Source: GCA-2731375 sp002731375
GTDB taxonomy: Bacteria; Pseudomonadota; Alphaproteobacteria; GCA-2731375
Assembly: GCA_030752605.1 (NCBI GenBank)
Contig: JASMDX010000007.1
Location: 7,449-71,448 of the forward strand
DNA length: 64,000 bases
Direction of reading: 5' to 3'
Made by a program: the position numbers and the translations under genes. The notes under the pieces are model-generated. The model ran no database searches and was not told the DNA's origin. It saw nothing but the letters and a program-made list of their open reading frames with translations. Shown one piece after another: positions 51,840 to 60,392 of this stretch (within the stretch, counting starts at the first letter, position 1; the number at the start of each line of letters is the position of its first letter).

Positions 51840-54191
51840 TTAACCGGCCGCCTGCGTGGCACGCCAAACCTTTTCAGGTGTGGCCGGCATATCCAGATGT
51901 TTGATACCCAGGGCATTGACGATGGCGTTGATCACCGCCGCCGGAGCCGCGATGGCGCCCGCCTCTCCGCACCCCTTGACGCCCAATGGATTGTGCAAGG
52001 GCACGGTCGGGGCATAATCAACGTCGAACGACGGCAGATTATCAGCCCGCGGCATGCAATAGTCCTGGAACGAACCGGTAATCAACTGACCGTCGTCGCC
52101 ATAGATGCAGTTTTCCAGCAAGGCCTGGCCGATGCCATGGGCCAGACCGCCATGGACCTGGCCTTCCACGATCATCGGATTGACCAGAACACCGAAGTCA
52201 TCGACCGCCGTGTATTTGACGATCTCCAAGGTACCGGTATCGGGGTCGACTTCCACCTCGCAGACATGGGAGCCGGCGGGGAATGAGAAGTTCAAGGGAT
52301 CGAAGAACGCGATCTCGTCCAAACCGGGCTCCACCCCTTCCGGGTAGTTGTGAGGCACGTAAGCGGTGAAGGCGACCTCGGCGATATTCATCACCTTGTC
52401 GGTGCCAGCAACGGTGAAGTTGCCGTCGCCGAATTCGATATCGTCCTCGGATGCTTCCAGCGTATGGGCCGCGATCTTTTTGCCCTTGGCGATGATCTTG
52501 TCGCACGCATTGGCGATGGCGACCCCGCCCACGGGCAGCGAGCGTGAGCCGTATGTGCCCATGCCGAACTGGCCCTTGTCGGTATCGCCGTGCACGACCT
52601 CAACCTGTTCCACCGGCACACCAAGGCGTTCGGTGACCAGCTGGGCAAAGGCCGTTTCGTGGCCTTGGCCGTGCGAGTGCGTGCCCGTGAAGACCGTGAC
52701 GCCACCGGTTGGATTAAAGCGCACCTGGGCCGATTCCCACAGGCCGACGCCAACACCCAGCGAACCCACGGCCGCCGAAGGGGCGACACCGCAAGCCTCA
52801 ATATAGGACGAAAGCCCGATACCGCGCAGCTTGCCCCGGCCCTTGGCCTCAGCCTTCCGGGCGGCAAAACCGTCGTAATCGGCATTCGCCAGGGCCTTGT
52901 CCAGGGAGGCGTGATAGTCACCAGAATCGTAACATTGCACGACCGGCGTCTGGTACGGCATTTGGTCGGCCTTAATGAAGTTGCGCCGGCGGATTTCCGC
53001 CGGATCCAATCCCATTTCAGCCGCCGAGACATCAACCAGGCGTTCCAGAAGATAGGTCGCCTCAGGCCGGCCCGCGCCGCGCGCGGCATCGACCGGCGCG
53101 GTGTTGGTCATGACACAGCGCATATCCAGGTAAATCGCCGGTGTGGTGTACTGTCCCGCCATCAGGAAGCCATGGAACAACGTTGGGATGGAGACAGAAA
53201 AAAGCTGTAAATACGCCCCCATGTTGCCCTTGGAGGTCACCCGCATGGCGGTGAACTTGCCATCCGCGTCCATGGCCATTTCCGCCTTGGTCACGTGATC
53301 GCGGCCATGGGCATCGGACATGAAGCCTTCCGAACGGTCCGATGTCCACTTGACCGGACGATTAATCCGCTTGGCGGCCCAGGCACAGATCGCCTCTTCA
53401 TTGTAGGTGAAGATTTTCGAGCCGAAACCACCGCCCACATCGGGCGCGACCACCCGGAACTTATGCTCTGGCGCGATATTCATGAAAGCGGACATGACCA
53501 GGCGGTGGACGTGCGGATTTTGCGACGTCACATACAACGTGGTTTCGTCCGTTCCCGAATTATATTCGCCCACCGCCGCGCGCGGCTCCATGGCGTTGGT
53601 AACCATGCGGTTGTTGACCAGTTCAACTTCCGCCGTCTTGTGCGCCGCCGCAAAGGCCGCATCGACCACGTCCTTATCGCCCAACTCCCAATCGAGGGCT
53701 ATATTGTTGGGGCATTCCTCGTGCAGTTGCGGGGCGCCGTCGGCGTCCGAGGTCGCGGTCGAAACCGTTGAGGGTAATTCGCTATAATCGATCGCCACCA
53801 ATTCGGCGCCATCCTTAGCCTGGGCCGGGGTCTCCGCGATCACGACGGCGATTGGATCGCCGACGAAACGCGCCTTGTCCATGGTCAGGACATTGCGCGG
53901 TGGGGCCTTGTTCACCTCACCGCCCTTTCCCGTCACGGAGGCGCCGCAAACCAAACCGCCAACGGCGTCGTCCAGCAGGTCCTGGCCGACGAAAGCGCCG
54001 ACCACGCCGGGTGCCGATTGCGCCGCCGAAATATCAACGGAATTGATCGTGGCGTGGGCGTGGGGCGAACGCACGATATAGGCGTGGGTCTGTCCCGGCC
54101 TATTGATGTCGCCAGTAAAGTTCCCCTTCCCAGTCAGAAACCGGTTGTCTTCCTTGCGCTTTAGGCTAGCGCCAATGCCATTTTCAGCCAT
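51840..54191 (-). CDS. coxL: CoxL: molybdopterin-binding large subunit, form II type
   Basis: A 783-residue catalytic subunit of a xanthine-oxidase-family enzyme. Moco-binding features include GGGFGSKI (253-260) and the C-terminal GVKGCGEAGAIAAP with the catalytic Glu. The active-site loop reads DAARGAGRPEA near residues 368-378, close to the form II consensus AYRGAGR and unlike the form I AYxCSFR that carries the Cu-Mo cysteine. Form II enzymes are annotated as putative CO dehydrogenases but their true substrates are often unproven. Its ATG lies 1 nt after the CoxS stop. Confidence 0.92.
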   Translation of the reverse strand: MAENGIGASLKRKEDNRFLTGKGNFTGDINRPGQTHAYIVRSPHAHATINSVDISAAQSAPGVVGAFVGQDLLDDAVGGLVCGASVTGKGGEVNKAPPRNVLTMDKARFVGDPIAVVIAETPAQAKDGAELVAIDYSELPSTVSTATSDADGAPQLHEECPNNIALDWELGDKDVVDAAFAAAHKTAEVELVNNRMVTNAMEPRAAVGEYNSGTDETTLYVTSQNPHVHRLVMSAFMNIAPEHKFRVVAPDVGGGFGSKIFTYNEEAICAWAAKRINRPVKWTSDRSEGFMSDAHGRDHVTKAEMAMDADGKFTAMRVTSKGNMGAYLQLFSVSIPTLFHGFLMAGQYTTPAIYLDMRCVMTNTAPVDAARGAGRPEATYLLERLVDVSAAEMGLDPAEIRRRNFIKADQMPYQTPVVQCYDSGDYHASLDKALANADYDGFAARKAEAKGRGKLRGIGLSSYIEACGVAPSAAVGSLGVGVGLWESAQVRFNPTGGVTVFTGTHSHGQGHETAFAQLVTERLGVPVEQVEVVHGDTDKGQFGMGTYGSRSLPVGGVAIANACDKIIAKGKKIAAHTLEASEDDIEFGDGNFTVAGTDKVMNIAEVAFTAYVPHNYPEGVEPGLDEIAFFDPLNFSFPAGSHVCEVEVDPDTGTLEIVKYTAVDDFGVLVNPMIVEGQVHGGLAHGIGQALLENCIYGDDGQLITGSFQDYCMPRADNLPSFDVDYAPTVPLHNPLGVKGCGEAGAIAAPAAVINAIVNALGIKHLDMPATPEKVWRATQAAG

Positions 54192-54192
54192 G

Positions 54193-54660
54193 CTATCCCC
54201 CCATGGTCTTGGCGGCCTGTTGCACCGCCTTGACGATATTGTGGTAGCCCGTGCAGCGGCAGATATTGCCTTCCAGCTGCTCGCGGATCGTCGTCTCGTC
54301 CGGGTTCGGATTTTTCTCCACCAGATCGACGGCGCTCATCACCATGCCCGGCGTACAGAAGCCGCATTGCAGACCATGATTATCCTGGAAGGCCTGTTGC
54401 ATGGGATGCATTTCGCCGCCCTGGGCCAGACCTTCGATCGTCGTGACCTCGGCCCCGTTGGCCTGCATCGCCAGCATGGTGCATGACTTTAGGGAATCCC
54501 CGTTCACATGAACCACGCAAGAGCCGCACTGGCTGGTGTCACAGCCCACATGGGTGCCCGTCAGATTTAGATTTTCACGAATGAACTCAACCAGCAGCGT
54601 GCGGTCTTCGATCTCGCCACTCACAGCCTGTCCGTTCACGGTCATTGATACCGTTGGCAT
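54193..54660 (-). CDS. coxS: CoxS: 2Fe-2S small subunit
   Basis: A 155-residue protein with two [2Fe-2S] clusters. The plant-ferredoxin-type Cys set is in CDTSQCGSCVVHVNG and KSCTML, and the all-helical C-terminal cluster in GLQCGFCTPGM and NICRCTGYHNIV. It relays electrons from the Moco site in CoxL to CoxM. The gene order S-L-M is that of form II cox operons (form I is M-S-L). Confidence 0.94.
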   Translation of the reverse strand: MPTVSMTVNGQAVSGEIEDRTLLVEFIRENLNLTGTHVGCDTSQCGSCVVHVNGDSLKSCTMLAMQANGAEVTTIEGLAQGGEMHPMQQAFQDNHGLQCGFCTPGMVMSAVDLVEKNPNPDETTIREQLEGNICRCTGYHNIVKAVQQAAKTMGG

Positions 54661-54818
54661 GCAGAACCTCCCTGTCGTTCGTTGCCGACTATATTTCAGG
54701 GTAAAGAAACCGGCCGCACACGGCTAGCCCTCCCTCAGTGCTTCAAGTGTTTCGCCTCCGCGCGCCTAGGTCAAGCCCGGATTACACCCAAAGGCGGAAA
54801 AGTCGTAAAGTTGTGACA

Positions 54819-55454
54819 TTAGTCGCCGCCCAGAATGCCGACAATAATGGCCATGATGACGATCAGCCCGCCCAGCCAGACCCATCTGGGAAAACCGCCG
54901 TTGGCCTCCGGCCCAGGCGCGGCCTCATCACTGGCGGCGGCGACATTGACCACGGCAGGCGGAATATCTGTCGCCGCCCCCGGAATGCCCGGCTCCGGCT
55001 CCGCTTCCGCCCGAGGCGCCGCCGCCAATTCGGCGAAAGCGGTGAAGAATTCGCCCGCCAGCTTTTTCGCCGTGCCGTCGATCAGACGGGAGCCGATCTG
55101 GGCCAGCTTGCCGCCCACATTGGCATTGATTTCGTATTGCAACAAAGTGCCGTCGCCATCTTCCACCAAGGTCACCTTGGCTCCGCCCTTGGCAAAACCG
55201 GCGGCGCCGCCCTTGCCCTCGCCCTGAATGGTATAACCGTTGGGCGGATCCATATCCGACAACGTGACCTGACCCTGAAATTTCGCTTTTACCGGCCCCA
55301 CCTTGGCCGTAACCGTAGCCGCGAAACTGTCGCCCCCCACCGCTTCCAGGGCACTGCAGCCGGGGATGGAAGCCTTCAGAATTTTGGGATCGTTCAATGC
55401 CGCCCAGACCCGCTCTCGCGATGCGGCAATGCGATATTCACCTGTTAGATCCAC
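54819..55454 (-). CDS. coxG: CoxG: SRPBCC protein with C-terminal membrane anchor
   Basis: A 211-residue protein. Residues 1-145 are a CoxG-type SRPBCC domain (MDLTGEYRIAASRERVWAALNDPKILKASIPGC), then an Ala/Pro/Glu-rich linker (about 148-185) and one hydrophobic helix near the C-terminus (WVWLGGLIVIMAIIVGILGG). CoxG anchors the CO dehydrogenase to the membrane and is needed for quinone-linked electron transfer. It is the first gene of the operon on this strand. Confidence 0.9.
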   Translation of the reverse strand: MDLTGEYRIAASRERVWAALNDPKILKASIPGCSALEAVGGDSFAATVTAKVGPVKAKFQGQVTLSDMDPPNGYTIQGEGKGGAAGFAKGGAKVTLVEDGDGTLLQYEINANVGGKLAQIGSRLIDGTAKKLAGEFFTAFAELAAAPRAEAEPEPGIPGAATDIPPAVVNVAAASDEAAPGPEANGGFPRWVWLGGLIVIMAIIVGILGGD

Positions 55455-55533
55455 CGTTTAGACCCCTCTGTTTTCTCTGCTCCCATAACATAGCACCATT
55501 GCGCGAAATTTTGGCGCTGAAAGGTGGGAAAAA

Positions 55534-55729
55534 ATGACGGCACTTCGTCTGATGTTCGCGTTGTCGGTGCTGATCATGGCCTTTTCGGGCCCGGCCTAGC
55601 GCAGGAGAGCGTGCGCTTCCACGCCACCGGTAGCCCAGCGACGTCATTGCAAAAGCGCATGGCCAGAATGCAGGGTAAAGAAGCCAAGGCCATGCCCAGT
55701 CTATCACTGCATGGTCAATTGCGCCATCC
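55534..55729 (+). pseudogene. Decayed dienelactone hydrolase-like gene (5' piece)
   Basis: The ATG at 55534 opens a signal-peptide-like stretch MTALRLMFALSVLIMAFSGP that hits TAG at 55597. One frame over, the sequence continues GLAQESVRFHATGSPATSLQ and MPSLSLHGQL, which matches the start of secreted dienelactone hydrolase-like proteins (cleavage after AQ, then a phosphate/lipid-binding-like Ser/Pro segment). It then breaks off into sequence from another gene. Frameshift plus truncation make it non-functional; the family call is moderate because only about 60 residues remain. Confidence 0.55.
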
Positions 55730-55860
55730 CACATCGGCCAGTCCGTCATGGCCTTAATGGCAGCCTGAACTACTTCCTGGAAACCGTCTTCAATTATCCG
55801 ACCCTGGCCGAGTGCTACAAGGTTGCCGCCCTTGACGCCTACAACAAGCTATCCCTTTGA
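55730..55860 (+). pseudogene. 3' remnant of soluble pyridine nucleotide transhydrogenase (sthA-like)
   Basis: Begins abruptly with HIGQSVMAL and, after loss of one base near 55756, continues NGSLNYFLETVFNYPTLAEC and YKVAALDAYNKLSL to a TGA. This is the conserved end of SthA-type flavoprotein disulfide reductases. Everything before the last 43 codons is missing, and the piece is joined directly to the dienelactone hydrolase remnant at CATCC/CACATCGG. The last 12 bases overlap the GNAT remnant on the other strand. Confidence 0.75.
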
Positions 55861-56159
55861 TTTGAGCATGAAGACGCCCGGCTCCGACAGAGCCTCAAAC
55901 CCGTATTGCCGGTAAAGGCTATGGGCAACCGCCATGGCGAAGAGGAAGCAGGCGTGATCTGTCACCACCCTAGCTAAACCGCCCTCTGCCCGTCTTCCTC
56001 ATAGATGCCAAAGATAATGGCGTTCTCAATGGAATGGCAGATTTTTTCCTTGGCCATGCCCTCGCCCTGATAAGTCTGAGCGATAAAGTTCAAGGTAAAA
56101 TCCCAATCCAGGCGGCCGGGATCGGTCGAGATCGTCTAGCCGTCCCGCTGCCATTCCAT
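55849..56159 (-). pseudogene. Decayed GNAT acetyltransferase gene
   Basis: On the minus strand an ATG at 56159 starts MEWQRDG, hits TAG at 56136-56138, then continues ISTDPGRLDWDFTLNFIAQT and EKICHSIENAIIFGIYEEDG. After a frame change comes GLARVVTDHACF, and then an internal deletion joins it to AHSLYRQYGFEALSEPGVFM, the normal C-terminus of the family. About 40 central residues, including the acetyl-CoA-binding RGxGxG loop, are gone. The three lesions rule out sequencing error. Confidence 0.82.
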
Positions 56160-56174
56160 ACGAAGACGCGCGCC

Positions 56175-56951
56175 CTAGATTTTTTGCTTGGTCTTGGCCG
56201 CCGCGACATCTGCAGTCATATCCCGGGGATCAGTGGCGGCGATGGCGATTTCCGATACCCAGGCCCGGCGCGGCAGGGCCACGGACATCAGAACGGCCGT
56301 AGAGATGTCCTCCGGCAGCATCATCTTGGCGCGGGTTTCCTCGTCGGGCGGTAGGGCCCGGTTGTCCAGGATGGGCGTGTCCACCTCGCCGGGGAAACAG
56401 GTAATGCAGCGGATGCCGTGAGGGCGCATCTCCTGAGCCAACACATGCATGTAGGACCGCGCCGCCGCCTTGGCCGCGCTGTACACGGCACCGGCCATGA
56501 TGGAGGGATTGATCGCCGCCATGGAAGAAATCATCACCACATCGCCCCAGCCCTGGTCGATCATCGGTTGCAACAAAGCCTTGGTCAGAATAGCAGGGCC
56601 CATGGTGTTGACGTCCATGACATCGCGCCATTCCTCCGCCCCAATGTAGCGCGTGCTTCTGATTTTAGAGCTGAAGCCCGCGTTGTTGATCAGGATATCG
56701 ATGGTGCCATGTTCGGCCAGTAGCGCCTTGGCAAAGGTCTCGACGGCGTCCGGGTCCGTCATATCGCAAGTGACCGCGCTGGCCGTACCGCCCGCATCGG
56801 TGATCAGCTTGACCGTTTTCTCCAACGGCCCGGCTCGGCGGCCACTGACGATGACCTCGACCCCGGCACCTGCGAAATCCCGTGCGATGGCCCGGCCAAT
56901 GCCGGTGCCGCCGCCGGTTACCAACGCGGTTTGACCTTTTAATGAACTCAT
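56175..56951 (-). CDS. SDR family oxidoreductase
   Basis: A 258-residue classical short-chain dehydrogenase from the ATG at 56951 (GGAGGACG upstream). It has the cofactor motif TGGGTGIG, NNAG (ILINNAG), catalytic Ser in MISSMAAIN and Tyr-x3-Lys in YSAAKAA, so it should be active. The residue after strand 2 is in SGRRAGPL, suggesting NADP preference. It stands between the decayed genes and the divergent sulfatase. Confidence 0.9.
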   Translation of the reverse strand: MSSLKGQTALVTGGGTGIGRAIARDFAGAGVEVIVSGRRAGPLEKTVKLITDAGGTASAVTCDMTDPDAVETFAKALLAEHGTIDILINNAGFSSKIRSTRYIGAEEWRDVMDVNTMGPAILTKALLQPMIDQGWGDVVMISSMAAINPSIMAGAVYSAAKAAARSYMHVLAQEMRPHGIRCITCFPGEVDTPILDNRALPPDEETRAKMMLPEDISTAVLMSVALPRRAWVSEIAIAATDPRDMTADVAAAKTKQKI

Positions 56952-57139
56952 GACGCACGTCCTCCCAATATCCTGCGCTATCAAATCCACACTTGCGCCA
57001 TACTTTACACCAATCGTGCGGATTACAAAGACCGCTCGCATGGTCAGGGAGAGGGATTGATCGAAAGCACCATGGTGCATTGTCCCTTGGCCTGACATAG
57101 TTGCCGTAATCAAGATTAGAAGCGAAGGAAGCAATAGAG

Positions 57140-58705
57140 ATGCCTTACAAGAAGCCGAATATACTATTCATCATGGTTGACGAATTGGCGCCGCAGGCAT
57201 TGCCATGCCACGGGCATCCCGTGGTCCAGACCCCCAATATCGACCGCCTGGCCGGCGAAGGCGTGGTGTTCGAGAATGCCTATACCAATTCCCCGATTTG
57301 CGCCCCGGCCCGGGCCGCGATGATGACGGGCCGCCATACACCGACGATCGGTGCCTTCGACAATGGTACGGAAATCCCAACTTCGACGCCGACCATGGCA
57401 CACTACCTGCGCGCTGCCGGCTACGAGGCAACACTTTCGGGCAAAATGCATTTCATCGGACCGGATCAGTTGCACGGGTTTCAACGCCGGCTGACCACCG
57501 ATATTTACCCCGCAAATTTCGCCTGGACCGCCAATTGGCAGCGCCCGCCGACCGCGCCGAACCCAGCCGGTGTGACGGTCAGCCCGGTTCTCGAAGCGGG
57601 CCCCTGCATCCGTAGCATGCAGATCGACTACGATGACGAGGTCGAGCATGTAGCACTGCAGGAACTCCATGATCTAGCGCGCCGGCCCAGCGACGCACCG
57701 CCATTCTTTCTGACGGTGTCATTCACCCATCCGCACCCGCCCTTCACCTGCGGCCAGGAACATTGGGACCTATACGACCATGACGCCATCGACATGCCCA
57801 AGGTCGGCCCCATCGCCGAAGGAGATATGGATGAAGCCAGCCGCTATCTCTATTTCGGTCACCGCCGAGACCGTTTCACGGTCACGGACGCGGCGGTGCG
57901 CAATGCCCGCCATGCTTACTACGGCATGATCAGCTACATCGATGATAAAGTCGGGCGCCTAATGGATGCCCTGGAGCAACTGGGGATGTCGGAAGATACC
58001 ATTGTTGTCTTCACCTCCGACCACGGCGAAATGCTGGGCGAGCGCAGCATGTGGTTCAAGATGAACATGTTCGAATGGTCCGTGCGGGTGCCGATGATTT
58101 TCTGGGCCCCGGGCAAATTTTCGCCCAAACGGGTCAAGGAAAACGTCTCCCTGGTCGATCTTCTGCCCACCTTCACCGAGCTAGGCCATGGGCCGGCGCC
58201 AGAGGATTTCCCCGATGAGGTAGACGGAAACTCCATGGTCAAGCTGCTGACTACCGGGACGGACGAGGCCTGGCCGGACGTGGCTATCTCGGACTACACC
58301 GCCAACGCCACGCCGGGCCCGGTACGGATGATCCGCCGTGGTCCGTTCAAGTTGATCCACATACCAGACAACCTGTCGCTGCTGTTCAATCTGGATGATG
58401 ACCCGGACGAACTGAACAACCTGGCCAACCAAGCAGCGCATCAGCCGTTGCTCGAAGAGCTCAAGGCAATCGCTTTCCGTGGCTACGATCCAGAACAGGT
58501 CAGCCGCGAAGTCCGGACATCACAACGCCGGCGCCTGTTCATTCGCGATTCCGCCGACCCCAACAGCACGGATTCGAACTGGGCCTATGTGGCCCGCCCC
58601 GGCGACGAAGACCGCTTTGTGCGCAGTGGCGGCATCGCCAAAGGCGAAAACGCCACGAAGGCCCTGGCCCGTTTTCCTTACGTGGAACCACCCCTAGAAC
58701 GCTAG
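57140..58705 (+). CDS. Sulfatase, choline-sulfatase-like
   Basis: A 521-residue type I sulfatase. The formylglycine motif C-x-P-x-R is Cys54-Ala-Pro-Ala-Arg58 in SPICAPARAAMMTGR, the N-terminal metal residues are in FIMVDELAPQ, and the second metal site is in TSDHGEMLGERSMWFKMNMFEW. The segment GKMHFIGPDQLHGF ... RRLTTDIYPANF is typical of choline-sulfatase (BetC). It would hydrolyse choline-O-sulfate or a related sulfate ester in the cytoplasm; no signal peptide is seen. The gene stands alone without a bet operon. An anaerobic or other FGE must activate it; none is visible. Confidence 0.88.
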   Translation: MPYKKPNILFIMVDELAPQALPCHGHPVVQTPNIDRLAGEGVVFENAYTNSPICAPARAAMMTGRHTPTIGAFDNGTEIPTSTPTMAHYLRAAGYEATLSGKMHFIGPDQLHGFQRRLTTDIYPANFAWTANWQRPPTAPNPAGVTVSPVLEAGPCIRSMQIDYDDEVEHVALQELHDLARRPSDAPPFFLTVSFTHPHPPFTCGQEHWDLYDHDAIDMPKVGPIAEGDMDEASRYLYFGHRRDRFTVTDAAVRNARHAYYGMISYIDDKVGRLMDALEQLGMSEDTIVVFTSDHGEMLGERSMWFKMNMFEWSVRVPMIFWAPGKFSPKRVKENVSLVDLLPTFTELGHGPAPEDFPDEVDGNSMVKLLTTGTDEAWPDVAISDYTANATPGPVRMIRRGPFKLIHIPDNLSLLFNLDDDPDELNNLANQAAHQPLLEELKAIAFRGYDPEQVSREVRTSQRRRLFIRDSADPNSTDSNWAYVARPGDEDRFVRSGGIAKGENATKALARFPYVEPPLER

Positions 58706-58714
58706 GGACGCGGC

Positions 58715-59123
58715 TTACAAAGGCAGCTCGCCGAGATCCTGGTTGAGCATCAGCAAGCAGCCGTCGGGGTCCTGCACAAAAATCTCCAGCTGACCGTCCT
58801 GGCGGTCACCTGTCCGGCGCTAGACTTCACGCAAGGGTGGATGGGTCAGCCATTCCTGTTGCTCCAGCGTTTTCACCAGTGCAGACAGGTCACTCACCTC
58901 CAACTGAAACATTACCCCTGCCCCAAGGGACGCTCCATGGGCCGGTTTCCCAGCGGCCATTGCGTTGGCACAGTATGATCTGGGCGCCGCAGCCATCCAT
59001 CAGCCGCCGTTCCGGATACCTACAGCGCTCCCCTGGGCGCTCATAGGCAACCTTGAAACCGATGAGACCGCACCAAAAGGCCTGGCTCACCGCGATGTCC
59101 ACCACATGCAGTTTGCTGACCAT
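58715..59123 (-). pseudogene. Decayed VOC/glyoxalase-family gene
   Basis: From the ATG at 59123 the frame gives MVSKLHVVDIAVSQAFWCGL, IGFKVAYERPGE, GAQIILCQRNGRWETGP, a VOC-family first half. Near a GGGG run at about 58924 the frame shifts, and the family sequence continues as VMFQLEVSDLSALVKTLEQQ, then an in-frame TAG where the family has Trp (EV-stop-RRTGD), then GQLEIFVQDPDGCLLMLNQD and LGELPL before the real stop. One frameshift and one nonsense mutation show a recently inactivated gene. Confidence 0.8.
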
Positions 59124-59259
59124 CACCTGCCATCCCGTCGATGGCGGCGCACCGCTGCCGGCATTGTCATCCTTTATCATTTGGCCTGGCTGCTGAAATC
59201 CATTGCCGGGAATGCTATCATCGGGACAGGGTGATGTAGGGTGATGTAAGGGGAAAAAC

Positions 59260-59598
59260 TTGGCATTGGGCAACGCCATATCTACGGTGCCGAAAACAGT
59301 ATCGAAAACGGCGGCATACTTGGCCGTTGGTGTATTGCCGCTATTATTCTGCTTGATGCCGTCATATAGCGCGTGGCCCGCCTCGCCATGCGGGCGGCTC
59401 GGCAGCTCCATTGCAAGCGGCAATGGCCCGCGCTTCATGTTGGACGCTATGCGCAAGGGCGAACCGGACGGATCGGCCTGGGTCGAATACCAATGGTATA
59501 ATCCTTGCAGCGGCAAACCGATACCGAAATCCTTGTATATCGTCAAGGCCGGCGAATTCTTCATCGACGTCAGCGCATACGGCAGATTGAGCGTATAA
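59260..59598 (+). CDS. Small exported protein with Cache-like C-terminus
   Basis: A 112-residue product from a TTG with AAGGGG six bases upstream. Residues about 18-38 are hydrophobic (YLAVGVLPLLFCLMP), a possible signal or anchor. The C-terminal half (FMLDAMRKGEPDGSAWVEYQW, then GKPIPKSLYIVKAGEFFIDVS) resembles the last strands of single Cache domains, where WVxYxW-x-P and PK-x-x-Y-x-x-x are conserved. The N-terminal part of the domain is absent, so this may be a truncated relative or a remnant rather than a working sensor. Confidence 0.5.
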   Translation: MALGNAISTVPKTVSKTAAYLAVGVLPLLFCLMPSYSAWPASPCGRLGSSIASGNGPRFMLDAMRKGEPDGSAWVEYQWYNPCSGKPIPKSLYIVKAGEFFIDVSAYGRLSV

Positions 59599-59630
59599 GA
59601 ACAAAGCGAATTTAGGGAGGACAGCAGAAC

Positions 59631-60389
59631 ATGAACGACATTAGGCATCAGGACAGATTGGGCTGGCGGGCCAAGATCGGCGTCGTCACGCCGGCCACGA
59701 ACACCATCGTGGAACCGGAATTCCACGCCATGGCACCCCTGGGGGTCACCAATCATACGGCGCGTTTCCTGATCCCCAACATGGCCCTGAACAGTAACGC
59801 AGATTTCGAGCAACTGGTGGTTGAAATCAAGGCCACCCTGGATGATGCCATTGACGGTCTGACGCCGGCGGCGGTGGATCACGTCATCATCGGCATCTCC
59901 GCTGAGTCCTTTTGGGACGGCGCCGACGGCGCGGACAAGCTGCAAAAGCGCCTTGAGGCGAAAGCCGGCTGCACCATGACCTTGGGCTCCGCCGCCGCGC
60001 GCTCGGCATTGCTGGCGGTGGGCGCCAAACGCCTGGGCGTGGTGACGCCCTATTGGCCCGTTGCCGACGACCGGGTGCGGCATTATTTCGGTGAATGCGG
60101 CTTCGAGGTCGTGGCGCTGAAGGGGCTGAAAGCCAGCAGTCCGGTCAATATAGCGGAACAAAGCGAGGAAACCCTGCGCCAAGCCATGATCGAAGTGAAT
60201 ACGGATGAAGTTGATGCCATCATCCAAGTCGGTACCAATCTAGGGATGGCTCAATTAGCGGGCGAGGCCGAACGTTGGCTGGGCAAGCCGGTGATCGCCA
60301 TCAACACCGCCCTCTATTGGCACGCCCTGCGTCAGAACAGCATTGACGACAAAATTTCTGGCTGGGGCCGCTTGTTGATGGACTATTAG
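59631..60389 (+). CDS. Maleate isomerase/Asp-Glu racemase-fold protein without active-site cysteines
   Basis: A 252-residue protein with the family start IGVVTPATNTIVEPEFHAMAP and fold segments KRLGVVTPYWPVADD and GKPVIAINTALYWHAL. In maleate isomerases and Asp/Glu racemases two cysteines do the chemistry; here the first site reads IIGISAESF (about residues 87-94) and the second IIQVGTNLGM (198-206, Gly201), so both are replaced. GGGAGG precedes the ATG. Function may be decarboxylation, binding, or other chemistry. Confidence 0.82.
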   Translation: MNDIRHQDRLGWRAKIGVVTPATNTIVEPEFHAMAPLGVTNHTARFLIPNMALNSNADFEQLVVEIKATLDDAIDGLTPAAVDHVIIGISAESFWDGADGADKLQKRLEAKAGCTMTLGSAAARSALLAVGAKRLGVVTPYWPVADDRVRHYFGECGFEVVALKGLKASSPVNIAEQSEETLRQAMIEVNTDEVDAIIQVGTNLGMAQLAGEAERWLGKPVIAINTALYWHALRQNSIDDKISGWGRLLMDY

Positions 60390-60392
60390 CGC

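Noticed and set aside
59229..59248. Tandem copy of the 10-mer GGGTGATGTA
   Set aside because: Only two units, probably simple replication slippage in a gap between genes.
58890..60227. Long open frame of 445 codons on the minus strand
   Set aside because: It runs antisense through the maleate-isomerase-fold gene and into the VOC remnant; only its last part is family-like, and that belongs to the VOC pseudogene.
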